Below are positions 1 through 7,642 of a stretch of DNA of 15,370 bases, piece by piece (within the stretch, counting starts at the first letter, position 1; the number at the start of each line of letters is the position of its first letter). The stretch spans positions 1 to 15,370 of the forward strand of contig QHPA01000349.1 of the NCBI GenBank assembly GCA_003218935.1, written 5' to 3'. The notes below the pieces were generated by a model. That model worked only from the letters and a program-made list of their open reading frames with translations. It had not been told where the DNA came from and made no database searches. This DNA comes from Verrucomicrobiota bacterium (GTDB lineage Bacteria; Verrucomicrobiota; Verrucomicrobiia; Limisphaerales; AV2). The position numbers and the translations under genes are program-made.

Positions 1-1728
1 GCGGACAATGATTATTACCTGGCGGGCGTTTATTCGACTGTGATTCCTGGCAACGGCACTTACGAGCCAGTCGGACCTGTTCCAGTCAATGAAGAGGCCG
101 CCGAGGGTGGCTTTTCCGGTGGTGACACTGAACAGCGTTATCACTTCAATCTCCCAAGCAGCTTACTACCCACCGACAAACTGTCTGCGAGTTTCGACGC
201 GCTCAATCTGGATACAAGCGCACCTGATCCCCGCTGGGGAGTTGAAGTCTATGTCAATGGCGTGAAGGTCCTGTCTGAGGTTATCATTCACACTGCTGAA
301 TTAGGCGTCACTTATAGCACGCCGGCATTCACGGTGGCCAGTGTGAATGCACAGGTTGGTCCTGGATTTGATAATATCCTGACTCTGAAAGGCATCAGCT
401 TCAGCGCCAATGGTGGCGGCAATTCTATGGGAATCGACTACGTCCAGCTTAACCCGGTATTGCCTCCGCCGTTCCCCTGGTCAGTCGGCAGGGATGATAA
501 CGCACAGCCAGCGGGCAACGGTGGGGGAGCGAACGCAACTTTTGTGCAGGAAGCTGGCGTTAACCCGCCGCCCGGAAACCCGAACAGCCCGGAGGTCAAT
601 CAACAAGCCGACGATGACTACTACTTCGCTGGCGTTTATACGAATGTCATTGCCAGCGTCGTCGCCGAATACGGCGACTACGTGCCGGTCGGCACAGTGT
701 TGGCCAACGAAGAGGCCGCCGAACGCGCCTTCGCCGGCGATGACAATACCAAACGCTACCACTTCAACCTTCCAAGCGCTCTACGACCCACTGACCGACT
801 CCTGGTCACCTATGACCTGTACAATTTGGATACAAGTGGGGCCGATCCTCACTATGGCATCGAAGTCTATTTCAATAGCGTTCTGGTCCAGCCAGAAATC
901 CTCATCTACCCTGCTGACATCGATAAAGATTTCACGACCGAACCATTCACTCTGGCCAGTGTGAATGCAGAGGTTGGCCCTGGCTTCGATAACATCGTGA
1001 CCCTTAAAGGCATCAATCACAGCGCGGACGGTGGCGGCCAGTGGATGGGTATCGACTATGTCCAGCTTGATCCGTTTCCGACGCCGGTGTTCCCCTGGGC
1101 CGTCGGCCTCGATGATGACGGATGGCCTGCAGGTGACGGTGGGGGAACCAATGCCACCTTTGTGCAGGAGAATGGGGTTCTCAACGACCTGCCTGGAAGC
1201 GCGTTCAACCATGAGCTGAATCAGCAAGCGGACAATGATTACTACTTAGCAGGCGTTTATACGAATGCCATCGCAAGTGTCGTCACCCAATACGGCGCTT
1301 ACACGCCGGTCGGCCTGGTGCCCCGCAACGAGGAAGCCGCCGAGCGCGCTTTCGCCGGCGCCGACACCGAGCAGCGCTATCACTTCAACCTTCCAGACAC
1401 GCTAAAGCCCACCAACGTGTTATCGGTCACCTTTGACGCGCTTAGTTTGGAGGACCCGAGTGATGTGACTACCGATCCCCGCTACGGAGTCGAGGTCTAT
1501 GTCAATGGCGTGAAGGTCCAACCGGAGATAATCATCCGCACTAATCAATTGGGTGTGGCTTACACAACCCCTGAGTTCACTCTGGCCGGTGTGAACGCGC
1601 AGGTCGGTCTCGGCCCGGATAACATCGTGACTCTTAGAGGCATCAGCTACAGCGCCGCCGGTGGCGGCAATTGGATGGGCATCGACTATGTCAGGCTTAA
1701 TGACGCCTCCGCGCTGCCGCCCCGGTTC
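1..1728 (+). repeat. Three tandem coding repeats, period 606 and 621 bp
   Basis: The motif encoding A-D-(N/D)-D-Y-Y-(L/F)-A-G-V-Y begins at 1, 607 and 1228, giving unit lengths of 606 and 621 bp, both multiples of three. Most of the difference comes from the third copy, which has extra residues around 'LSLEDPSDVTTDPRYG' where the others read 'LNLDTS..DP'. The copies share long stretches at protein level but have diverged in DNA, so the duplication is not recent. More copies probably lie upstream of the window. Confidence 0.85.
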
Positions 1729-1902
1729 CTGTCTCCTGTTGTGAGCAATGGCAAGGTGACACTCAACTGGTCCGGCACCGGGAATCTCCAATGGGCGCCT
1801 ACCGTCCTCGGTCAGTGGACGACCATCACGCCGGCGCCTGCCTCGGGCTATTCGGAGGACATCGTGCTCGCCCAAAACCGCTTCTACCGCCTGACAAAAT
1901 AG
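1..1902 (+). CDS. Tandem-repeat protein, presumably secreted (5'-partial)
   Basis: The reading frame is open from the first base, so the start and any signal peptide lie upstream. The GTG at 40 is inside a repeat and is not the real start. The visible 633 residues hold three copies of a domain of about 200 residues. Each copy runs from a [QA]-D-[ND/DD]-DYY-AGVY motif through 'NEEAAE', 'RYHFNLP', 'GVEVYVNGVKV' (or variant), 'VNAQVGPGFDNI' and 'GGGNWMGIDYVQL'. After the third copy (about 1728) comes a C-terminal segment of some 58 residues ending 'NRFYRLTK', a tail type common on verrucomicrobial secreted proteins. The Gly/Asn/Asp-rich, aromatic-spaced sequence with no helical stretches suggests beta-sandwich domains. 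No catalytic motif was recognised. A cell-surface or adhesive role is possible but is inference. No linked gene suggests a function. Confidence 0.85.
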   Translation, partial: ADNDYYLAGVYSTVIPGNGTYEPVGPVPVNEEAAEGGFSGGDTEQRYHFNLPSSLLPTDKLSASFDALNLDTSAPDPRWGVEVYVNGVKVLSEVIIHTAELGVTYSTPAFTVASVNAQVGPGFDNILTLKGISFSANGGGNSMGIDYVQLNPVLPPPFPWSVGRDDNAQPAGNGGGANATFVQEAGVNPPPGNPNSPEVNQQADDDYYFAGVYTNVIASVVAEYGDYVPVGTVLANEEAAERAFAGDDNTKRYHFNLPSALRPTDRLLVTYDLYNLDTSGADPHYGIEVYFNSVLVQPEILIYPADIDKDFTTEPFTLASVNAEVGPGFDNIVTLKGINHSADGGGQWMGIDYVQLDPFPTPVFPWAVGLDDDGWPAGDGGGTNATFVQENGVLNDLPGSAFNHELNQQADNDYYLAGVYTNAIASVVTQYGAYTPVGLVPRNEEAAERAFAGADTEQRYHFNLPDTLKPTNVLSVTFDALSLEDPSDVTTDPRYGVEVYVNGVKVQPEIIIRTNQLGVAYTTPEFTLAGVNAQVGLGPDNIVTLRGISYSAAGGGNWMGIDYVRLNDASALPPRFLSPVVSNGKVTLNWSGTGNLQWAPTVLGQWTTITPAPASGYSEDIVLAQNRFYRLTK

Positions 1903-1990
1903 AAGTCACAGTTTGGAAGCCAGAATATTTCAGCCGCTAAAGCAAATAAAGCATCGCTGAGGAGCGCCTCGTTGTGATAGGGGTGGGGGC

Positions 1991-3205
1991 ATGGCCACTC
2001 CTCCCCACGTCAGCGTCCTGCAACCGCAACCCGCGGCAAAAACCAGGCTCGACTCGGTTGACGCACTGCGTGGATTCGTAATGATTGTCATGGCGCTGGA
2101 CCATACGCGCGATTTTTTCTCGAAAGACTTGTCGTTTGATCCGACTGATCTGGCGAGAACCTATCCGGCATTGTTTCTCACGCGTTGGATTACGCACTAC
2201 TGCGCGCCGGTCTTCATCTTTCTCGCAGGCACAGGCGCGTTCCTTTCGACGACGCGGGGCAAAACGAAGCAGGAGTTGTCCCGGTTTCTGTTGACGCGCG
2301 GGTTGTGGCTCGTGTTCCTGGAACTGACCTGGGTGCGGTGCTTCGGGTGGCTGTTCAATTTTGATTACCATTTTGCGATGGGCATCGTGATCTGGGCCAT
2401 CGGCTGGTCAATGGTCGCGCTCGGGGGACTCGTCTTCCTGCCGGCGCGGTGGATCACGACGTTTGGCATCGTGATGATCGCCAGTCACAATGTGTTCGAT
2501 TACCTTCGGCCTGAAACTTTCGGGAAACTCGGCTGGCTCTGGAAGATTCTGCACAGCGGCGGGATCATCCTTCCGGCTGAGGGCTATCGCTTCGTCTCGG
2601 GTTATCCACTGGTGCCATGGATTGGAGTGATGGCGGTCGGTTACAGCTTTGGTTCTTTGTTTGTCCGCGAAGCGGCGCAACGCCGCAAATGGTTTTTTCT
2701 TTTGGGCGCGGCGCTGACGGTGTTGTTCGTCCTGTTTCGCGCCATCAATGTGTATGGCGATCCGGACCGATGGTCACTTCAGAAGAACGCGTTGTTCACG
2801 TTCTTTTCATTTCTTAATTGTCACAAATATCCGCCGTCGCTGCTTTACCTGTTGATGACGCTGGGACCTGCGTTGCTGGTGTTGGCGCTGCTCGACCGCG
2901 GAACGCCCCGGTGGATCGGGCCGGTATTGGTCTTTGGCCGCGTTCCGTTGTTTTATTATTTGCTTCACATTCCGTTGATTCATGGGTTGGCCGTCCTGAT
3001 TGCTTACGTCCGTTATGGCCATGCGGAATGGTTCTTTGCAAATCCACCCGCGGACGGTCCGCCTCCGATACCTGCGGGTTACGGCTACAGTTTGCCGATC
3101 GTCTATCTGATTTGGGTTGGCGTGATAGCGGCCCTTTATCCGTTCTGCCGATGGTTCGCCAAGGTTAAACGGCGACGTCGTGAAGTGTGGCTGAGTTATT
3201 TGTAA
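1991..3205 (+). CDS. DUF1624/HGSNAT-like polytopic membrane protein
   Basis: A 404-residue integral membrane protein. The N-terminus has 'RLDSVDALRGFVMIVMALDH' at residues 19-38, the hallmark (D-x-x-R-G, then M-x-x-D-H) of the DUF1624 / heparan-alpha-glucosaminide N-acetyltransferase catalytic domain family, related to acyltransferase-3 proteins. His38 would match the family's conserved membrane histidine. About ten hydrophobic segments follow, including residues about 60-80 ('APVFIFLAGTGAFLS'), 97-115, 120-145 and a 'VPLFYYLLHIPLIHG' segment near residue 320. Family members move acyl groups onto sugars across a membrane; the substrate here is unknown. The ATG at 1991 directly follows a G-rich stretch (about 1980-1989) that may act as the ribosome binding site. 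The gene stands alone between a repeat-protein gene and a palindromic repeat, so context says little. Confidence 0.85.
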   Translation: MATPPHVSVLQPQPAAKTRLDSVDALRGFVMIVMALDHTRDFFSKDLSFDPTDLARTYPALFLTRWITHYCAPVFIFLAGTGAFLSTTRGKTKQELSRFLLTRGLWLVFLELTWVRCFGWLFNFDYHFAMGIVIWAIGWSMVALGGLVFLPARWITTFGIVMIASHNVFDYLRPETFGKLGWLWKILHSGGIILPAEGYRFVSGYPLVPWIGVMAVGYSFGSLFVREAAQRRKWFFLLGAALTVLFVLFRAINVYGDPDRWSLQKNALFTFFSFLNCHKYPPSLLYLLMTLGPALLVLALLDRGTPRWIGPVLVFGRVPLFYYLLHIPLIHGLAVLIAYVRYGHAEWFFANPPADGPPPIPAGYGYSLPIVYLIWVGVIAALYPFCRWFAKVKRRRREVWLSYL

Positions 3206-3268
3206 AACGGTCTTGGAGTGTGCTACGAATTGGACGCGAGCAGGGCGCTGAGCCGCGAGGCCGACAAC

Positions 3269-3372
3269 GTAGGGCAGGCGTCTCGCCTGCCGGTTCGGGC
3301 GGCATCCCTGCCGCCCAGGTATTCTGCGGGTAAGGACGCCCGCAGAACCGGCAGCCAGGATGGCTGCCCTAC
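3269..3372. repeat. Nested palindromic interspersed element with four hairpins
   Basis: A 104-bp element bounded by a perfect 9-bp inverted repeat, GTAGGGCAG (3269-3277) and CTGCCCTAC (3364-3372). Inside are four tight hairpins in a row. Hairpin 1 pairs 3273-3280 with 3284-3291 (8 bp, loop TCT). Hairpin 2 pairs 3297-3304 with 3309-3316 (8 bp, loop TCCC). Hairpin 3 pairs 3322-3330 with 3339-3347 (9 bp, 8-nt loop). Hairpin 4 pairs 3350-3357 with 3361-3368 (8 bp, loop GGA). GCCGGTTC near 3289 and GAACCGGC near 3345 form a further nested stem. The element lies between the stop at 3205 and the lipoprotein start at 3439. It resembles REP/BIME-type or MITE-like repeats. It could terminate or attenuate transcription. 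No protein is encoded. Confidence 0.85.
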
Positions 3373-3438
3373 GACCGCACCTTTCAAGTGCGTCAACAAA
3401 AGGTTGAAACGCCAAGGAGTTGTCCGCACTCTTTCGAC

Positions 3439-3963
3439 ATGAGATTTGATGGGTGGGCGGGTTGTCTCCTGGCGGTTGTCCTTTTGTTTTTTGGCTGCAA
3501 AAAACCGACTGAGACATCGGCGACATCCTCTTCGTTCGGGGAAAGCGGTCCGACCAACGCCCAGACGAAACTGCCTGCCATCAAGCTCTGGCTCGGTGCG
3601 CAAGAGCTCAGCGCCGAAGTGGCGCGCACGCCCATCCAGGTGCATACCGGCATGATGTTTCGCACCAACATGGACGACACCGAGGGAATGCTGTTTGTTT
3701 TCAGCGCGCCGCACCGCGCAGCGTTCTGGATGCGGAACACGTTGATGCCGCTGTCATGCGCTTACATCGACAGTGAAGGCGCGATCCTCGAAACCCACGA
3801 CATGAAACCGAAAGATGAGACGCCGATTGAGGCCAGGACGGACAAGATCCAATACGTGCTGGAAGTCAATCAGGGCTGGTTCGCCCGCCACCAGGTGTCC
3901 ACCGGCGCGGTCGTTCGCACCGAGCGCGGGTCGTTGACGGAAACTTTTTTTGGGCGACCTTGA
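3439..3963 (+). CDS. DUF192 family lipoprotein
   Basis: A 174-residue protein of the DUF192 family (COG1430). The start at ATG 3439 gives a short N-terminus, a hydrophobic run (residues about 7-18) and a cysteine at residue 20 ('LLFFGCKK') that fits a lipoprotein signal, although Phe at -3 and -2 is not the classic lipobox. A low-complexity linker (21-45) follows, then the DUF192 domain (about 48-170): 'VARTPIQVHTGMMFR', 'EGMLFVF', 'FWMRNTLMPLSCAYIDSEG' and 'IQYVLEVNQGWF', all diagnostic of the family. The reading frame is open further upstream to 3388, but that would place charged residues before the signal and run towards the repeat. AAGGAG at 3414-3419 is 19 nt from the ATG, which is far for a ribosome binding site. 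The biochemical role of DUF192 is not established. nadE follows after 22 bp, so the two may be cotranscribed. Confidence 0.85.
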   Translation: MRFDGWAGCLLAVVLLFFGCKKPTETSATSSSFGESGPTNAQTKLPAIKLWLGAQELSAEVARTPIQVHTGMMFRTNMDDTEGMLFVFSAPHRAAFWMRNTLMPLSCAYIDSEGAILETHDMKPKDETPIEARTDKIQYVLEVNQGWFARHQVSTGAVVRTERGSLTETFFGRP

Positions 3964-3985
3964 CCGCACGGTCGGCTCTGTTCAC

Positions 3986-5623
3986 ATGAAAATTGCCCTG
4001 GCCCAAATCAACACGACGGTCGGCGACTTCGCCGGTAATGAAGCGAAAATTCTGGCCGCGTATCGGCGCGGAGCCGGGGCGGGGGTCGAGATGGTGGTTT
4101 TTCCCGAACTGGCCACGACTGGCTATCCGCCGCGCGATTTGTTGCTCAAAGGCGGTTTTATCAAAAACAATCTGGCGTTGCTCGACCGGCTCGCGGCAGC
4201 CACGGGCAAGACCGGTTTGCTTGTTGGTTACGTGGGTGAAAATACGAAGCGTCCCGGACGCGAGGCCACCAATTCGGTCGGGCTACTGCAAAACGGAAGA
4301 ATCGTGGCCACGCGCATCAAAATGCTGTTGCCGACCTACGACGTGTTTGACGAAGACCGTTACTTTGAACCGGCCACGGAGAACGCGCCGGTCGAGGTCA
4401 ACGGACAGAAAATCGGCGTGACGATTTGCGAAGACGTTTGGAACGACGACGATTTCTGGCGCGATCGCCGGTATCGCCGCAACCCGGCGGTGGAACTCGT
4501 CGAAGCCGGAGCGAGGGTCATCTTTAACGTCTCGGCGTCCCCGTGGCATCTGGGCAAACATCAGACCCGTTTCGACATGCTGCAGAGCCTGGCGGCGAAG
4601 ACGCGTGCAGCGTTGGTGTACTGCAATCTCGTCGGCGGCAACGATGAGCTGGTATTTGACGGGTGCAGTCTGGTTTTCAACGCGGCGGGCGGCCTCATCG
4701 CGCGCGGCGAACAGTTCGCCGAGGATTTTCTCGTCGTTGACACCGGGACCACCGAGTTGGTCCCACCCCGGACCGGCGTGGACGAGGAGAAAGTTTTCAA
4801 AGCGCTGGTGCTCGGCCTGCGCGACTACATCCACAAATGCGGTTTCAAATCGGTGGTTCTCGGCTTGAGCGGCGGCATTGACTCGGCGCTGACCGCTTGT
4901 CTGGCGGCAGCCGCGCTCGGCGCGGAGAACGTTCGCGGCGTTTCGTTGCCGTCGCAGTATTCATCGCAGGGGAGCCTCGATGACGCCCGCGCGCTCGCGG
5001 AAAGGTTGGGAATCCAACACGACGTGATTTCCATTCAATTGGCGTTCGAGGCGATCCGGGCCCAACTCAAAGAAATCTTCACGGGTCGCGCGGAGGACAC
5101 GACGGAGGAAAACATTCAAGCGCGGCTGCGCGGCGTGACGTTGATGGCGCTCTCGAACAAGTTCGGTTCGCTGCTGCTGACGACCGGGAACAAGAGCGAA
5201 CTGGCGGTCGGCTACTGCACGCTTTACGGCGACATGTGCGGCGGTCTCGCGGTGATCAGCGACGTGCCCAAAACCATGGTTTATCGGCTGGCCCGCTGGA
5301 TCAACCGCGACAAAGAAATCATTCCAGCGGCGTCCATCACCAAGCCGCCGTCGGCCGAATTGCGTCCGAACCAGACCGACCAGGACTCGCTCCCGCCCTA
5401 CGACGTGCTCGACGCGATTCTCGAAGCGTACGTGGTGCAGGGCAGGTCCGCCGCAGAAATCATTGCCGGCGGTTTCGACGAACCGACGGTGAAGCGCGTG
5501 GTGCGTTTGATTGATTTGAACGAATACAAACGTCGTCAGGCGGCGCCGGGTCTGAAAGTCACGAGCAAGGCGTTCGGTGTCGGGCGGCGCATTCCTATCG
5601 CGCAGCGGTATCGGGAAGGGTGA
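3986..5623 (+). CDS. nadE: Glutamine-dependent NAD+ synthetase
   Basis: A 545-residue two-domain enzyme that makes NAD+ from nicotinic acid adenine dinucleotide, ATP and glutamine, the last step of NAD synthesis. The N-terminal nitrilase-fold glutaminase domain (1 to about 260) has the Glu-Lys-Cys triad: E41 in 'VVFPELATTGYPPRDLL', K112 in 'IKMLLPTYDVFDE' and C148 in 'GVTICEDVWN'. The C-terminal ammonia-dependent synthetase domain has the ATP-pyrophosphatase P-loop 'SGGIDS' (295-300), then 'LLTTGNKSELAVGYCTLYGD' and 'KPPSAELRPNQTDQDSLPPY'. All key residues are present and the length is normal for the bacterial glutamine-dependent form. ATG 3986 starts right at the conserved 'MKIALAQIN'. An in-frame TTG at 3950 would overlap the DUF192 gene and adds nothing conserved. 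An inverted repeat (CTTCCG 5625-5630 / CGGAAG 5640-5645) just after the stop could be a weak terminator. Confidence 0.95.
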   Translation: MKIALAQINTTVGDFAGNEAKILAAYRRGAGAGVEMVVFPELATTGYPPRDLLLKGGFIKNNLALLDRLAAATGKTGLLVGYVGENTKRPGREATNSVGLLQNGRIVATRIKMLLPTYDVFDEDRYFEPATENAPVEVNGQKIGVTICEDVWNDDDFWRDRRYRRNPAVELVEAGARVIFNVSASPWHLGKHQTRFDMLQSLAAKTRAALVYCNLVGGNDELVFDGCSLVFNAAGGLIARGEQFAEDFLVVDTGTTELVPPRTGVDEEKVFKALVLGLRDYIHKCGFKSVVLGLSGGIDSALTACLAAAALGAENVRGVSLPSQYSSQGSLDDARALAERLGIQHDVISIQLAFEAIRAQLKEIFTGRAEDTTEENIQARLRGVTLMALSNKFGSLLLTTGNKSELAVGYCTLYGDMCGGLAVISDVPKTMVYRLARWINRDKEIIPAASITKPPSAELRPNQTDQDSLPPYDVLDAILEAYVVQGRSAAEIIAGGFDEPTVKRVVRLIDLNEYKRRQAAPGLKVTSKAFGVGRRIPIAQRYREG

Positions 5624-5655
5624 TCTTCCGTTCGCGTTCCGGAAGCCGATAGCTT

Positions 5656-5769
5656 TTATTCCGAGACAAACCGGTAGAAGCGCGCTTGGCTGGTCGGGAA
5701 CCATTGAACGTAGGTAAACACGCTTCCATCATTCGAGTTGGTTGCCAGGGATTTCCAAGAAGGCTTTGA
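5656..5769 (-). pseudogene. Relic: C-terminal tail of a secreted protein
   Basis: On the reverse strand, a frame ending at the TAA complementary to 5656-5658 encodes about 37 residues. They include 'WKSLATNSNDGSVFTYV' and finish 'QARFYRFVSE'. This matches the style of the C-terminal domain of many verrucomicrobial secreted proteins ('...W..LATN...G.F.YVD....ARFYR'), and is comparable with the 'NRFYRLTK' end of the repeat protein at 1-1902. No matching upstream reading frame remains, so only the tail of the gene is left. The identification rests on pattern recognition over a short stretch. Confidence 0.5.
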
Positions 5770-5951
5770 GGCTCGTCGTTGCGAATGCCATCAGCAAGCA
5801 GCACATCGAAGGCATCCTGAAAAAATAGCGAGACCGAGGTTTCCGGTGTTGAGTTGGATTCTGTTGCGACTCCACGCGATTCCCTTTATTTGTTACATGC
5901 TTACGCTACTGAACGTGAATTCATCAATCAAGATCGAAGTGTAATCGTCGC

Positions 5952-6053
5952 CTACTTTATTTTTGGAGAGAGGATTTCCACCACGAGATCGGGCGCGCCG
6001 CCACCAATTTGAGACAAATGACTCGCGTCCACCATCGGCTCCGGGTATTTTGT
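5952..6053 (-). pseudogene. Relic: Uma2-family endonuclease fragment
   Basis: The reverse-strand frame ending at the TAG complementary to 5952-5954 encodes '[20 protein letters not shown]' followed by 'ILSPKIK'. 'G-A-P-D-L-V-V-E-I-L-S-P' is the signature of the Uma2 family (DUF820, PD-(D/E)xK restriction-like fold), in which the Asp and Glu are catalytic. The family is usually about 180-200 residues. Here the N-terminal half is missing, and the part after 'LSP' (normally leading to a '...EYWIVDP' motif) is replaced by a stop. The frame continues upstream to 6215 only as antisense of hemL. The fragment abuts the hemL start codon, so one deletion end probably lies there. Confidence 0.5.
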
Positions 6054-6057
6054 CAGT

Positions 6058-7554
6058 GTGATTTCACGGATCCAATCTGAAACTTTGTTCGCGGAAGCGT
6101 TGAAATACATCCCGGGCGGCGTCAACTCTCCGGTGCGCGCGTTCCGCGCCGTCGGCGGGCAGCCGTTCTTCGTTAACAAGGCCAAAGGCGCGCAGGTGTG
6201 GGACGTCGATGGCAATGGTTACATCGATTACGTCTGCACCTGGGGACCGGCGATCCTCGGCCACGCGCACCCGAAAATCATCAAGGCGGTGCAGCAAGCC
6301 GCGGAGAACGGAACGAGCTTCGGCATTCCGAATCCGTTTGAGGTGACGATGGCCAAGCTGGTCTGCTCAGCGGTGCCGAGCGTGCAGAAGGTCCGCATGT
6401 GCAATTCCGGCACGGAAGCCTGCATGTCCGCCATTCGTCTCGCCCGCGGATTCACGAAGCGCGACAAAATCATCAAGTTCGAGGGCTGCTACCACGGGCA
6501 TGCCGATTCGCTCCTGGTCAAGGCCGGCTCCGGCGCGTTGACCTTTGGTCATCCGGATAGCGCGGGTGTGCCAGCCGCGTTCACGCAGCACACCATTGTC
6601 GTGCCGTTCAACGACGCCGACGCCGTCAAAGCTGCGTTTGAAGCCAACCAGGGTCAGGTCGCCGGCATCATCGTCGAACCTGTGCCGGGCAACGCCGGTT
6701 TGTATCTGCCCAGGCCGGGCTACCTGGAATACCTGAGAAAAATCACCGCAGACAACGGCGCGCTGCTGATTTTCGATGAAGTGATGACCGGCTTTCGGCT
6801 TGCCTGGGGCGGGGCGCAGGAACGTTTCGGTATCAAGCCCGACCTGACGTGTTTCGGCAAGATCATCGGCGGCGGACTGCCCGTGGGCGCCTTCGGCGGA
6901 CGCAGTGACATCATGGATTGCCTGGCGCCACTCGGACCGGTTTATCAAGCCGGCACGTTAAGCGGTAACCCGCTGGCGATGGCGGCGGGCATCGCGGCAC
7001 TCGAAGAACTCTGCGCACCCCTCACCCCGGCCCTCTCCCATCGGATGGGAGAGGGAGAATTGTCGACAGCCAGAGGCCAGGCCAGTGCGCGTCCGAATCT
7101 TGAAAAGGGTGCTGTTCCCTCTCCTGGGGCTGCGGACGAAGTCTCGGCGAAAGACAAAAGCCCTCTCGGTCAGGGTGAGGGCGAGTCAATGACTCTGAAA
7201 TCCGAAATCCGAAATCCGAAATCCGAAAAGAACGCCTACCCGCGGCTCGAACAACTCGGCGCGCAGCTTGAAGCGGGAATGAAAAACGCGGCCAAGTCAG
7301 CGAAAGTGCCCGTGCAGTTCAATCGTTGCGGCTCGATGTTCTGCGCCTACTTCACCGATCGTCCGGCTCACAATCTCACCGACGCGATGCACAGCGATCG
7401 CGAGCGGTTCAAGAAATTCTTTCACGGTATGCTCGCGGAGGGGATTTACCTCGCGCCGTCGCAGTTCGAGGCGGGATTTATTTCGATGGCACATACGGCG
7501 GAGGACATTGAGAGGACGGTGAGAGCGGCGAGCAAGGTCATGAAATCTGTCTGA
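6058..7554 (+). CDS. hemL: Glutamate-1-semialdehyde 2,1-aminomutase with a 71-residue insertion
   Basis: A PLP enzyme that turns glutamate-1-semialdehyde into 5-aminolevulinate in the C5 route to heme. Class-III aminotransferase motifs are intact: '[13 protein letters not shown]' near the N-terminus, '[17 protein letters not shown]', '[10 protein letters not shown]', '[11 protein letters not shown]' (D240) and '[17 protein letters not shown]' with the PLP lysine at K268. The total is 498 residues, against about 427 usual. The excess is residues about 321-391 (bases 7018-7230), entirely repeat DNA read in frame, lying between '[10 protein letters not shown]' and 'AYPRLEQLG'. Removing it leaves 427 residues with normal continuity. 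The insertion falls after the active-site lysine region, where a surface loop could tolerate it (inference). The GTG start at 6058 is set by the conserved N-terminus; no clear Shine-Dalgarno is seen and the upstream DNA is a gene relic. Confidence 0.93.
   Translation: MISRIQSETLFAEALKYIPGGVNSPVRAFRAVGGQPFFVNKAKGAQVWDVDGNGYIDYVCTWGPAILGHAHPKIIKAVQQAAENGTSFGIPNPFEVTMAKLVCSAVPSVQKVRMCNSGTEACMSAIRLARGFTKRDKIIKFEGCYHGHADSLLVKAGSGALTFGHPDSAGVPAAFTQHTIVVPFNDADAVKAAFEANQGQVAGIIVEPVPGNAGLYLPRPGYLEYLRKITADNGALLIFDEVMTGFRLAWGGAQERFGIKPDLTCFGKIIGGGLPVGAFGGRSDIMDCLAPLGPVYQAGTLSGNPLAMAAGIAALEELCAPLTPALSHRMGEGELSTARGQASARPNLEKGAVPSPGAADEVSAKDKSPLGQGEGESMTLKSEIRNPKSEKNAYPRLEQLGAQLEAGMKNAAKSAKVPVQFNRCGSMFCAYFTDRPAHNLTDAMHSDRERFKKFFHGMLAEGIYLAPSQFEAGFISMAHTAEDIERTVRAASKVMKSV
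7018..7187. repeat. Palindromic interspersed repeat inserted in hemL
   Basis: A repeat lying inside the hemL reading frame. Its ends carry a 9-bp inverted repeat, CCCTCACCC (7018-7026) and GGGTGAGGG (7173-7181). Just inside the left end is a perfect 12-bp palindrome with a 1-nt loop (7031-7042 paired with 7044-7055, arms CCCTCTCCCATC and GATGGGAGAGGG). Further pyrimidine/purine blocks (CCCTCTCC near 7130, CCCTCTCG at 7161) echo the ends. The translated form '[15 protein letters not shown]' is the common read-through of this repeat type, which in many genomes sits between genes. It adds no stop in the hemL frame. Confidence 0.85.
7197..7230. repeat. GAAATCC heptamer tandem repeat in hemL
   Basis: Four perfect copies of the 7-bp unit GAAATCC fill 7197-7224, followed by a partial unit (GAAAAG, 7225-7230). 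Translated in the hemL frame this gives '[11 protein letters not shown]', a widely seen read-through product of this heptamer. It directly follows the palindromic element at 7018-7187, so hemL holds two repeat types back to back. The heptamer is not a multiple of three, so any copy-number change other than by three units would break hemL. Confidence 0.85.
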
Positions 7555-7605
7555 AAAGAGAGGGATGCAAATGGAAAGCTTGAAAGTGATAACTGCATGA
7601 AATTA

Positions 7606-7621
7606 CGGAGGACAGCCTCCG
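7606..7621. repeat. Small hairpin upstream of ruvX
   Basis: CGGAGG (7606-7611) and CCTCCG (7616-7621) form a 6-bp stem with loop ACAG, ending ten bases before the ruvX ribosome binding site. The following GAATCCTCGAAAGGACAG echoes the hairpin sequence. It may be the remnant of another interspersed repeat or a leader structure; no function can be assigned. Confidence 0.45.
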
Positions 7622-7642
7622 AATCCTCGAAAGGACAGTCTG

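Larger units (their letters stand above)
5624..6057. other. 434-bp gap holding gene relics
   Basis: No intact gene is visible between nadE and hemL. Reading the reverse strand shows two fragments of protein genes, listed separately (5656-5769 and 5952-6053). The piece between them (about 5770-5950) is AT-richer than its surroundings, has no recognisable coding content and may carry the hemL promoter. A loose sigma70-like pair (TTGCGA at 5864, TATTTG at 5887, 17-nt spacing) is too weak to call. The region reads as a graveyard of decayed accessory genes, oriented opposite to the housekeeping genes on both sides. Confidence 0.6.

Noticed and set aside
40..42. GTG at 40 as the start of the repeat protein
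   Set aside because: The frame is open to base 1, and the residues before it (ADNDYYLAGVY) match the start of the other two repeat copies, so the gene begins upstream of the window.
4961..5704. Long minus-strand frame (247 codons) opposite nadE
   Set aside because: It lies antisense to conserved nadE motifs, has an Arg/His-rich composition typical of a mirror frame in GC-rich DNA, and resembles no known family.
5864..5892. TTGCGA - 17 nt - TATTTG as a promoter for hemL
   Set aside because: Only partial matches to the -35 and -10 consensus and about 165 bp from the start codon; chance occurrence is likely.
7197..7230. Tandem short repeats as a CRISPR array
   Set aside because: The unit is a 7-bp heptamer without spacers, inside a coding gene.
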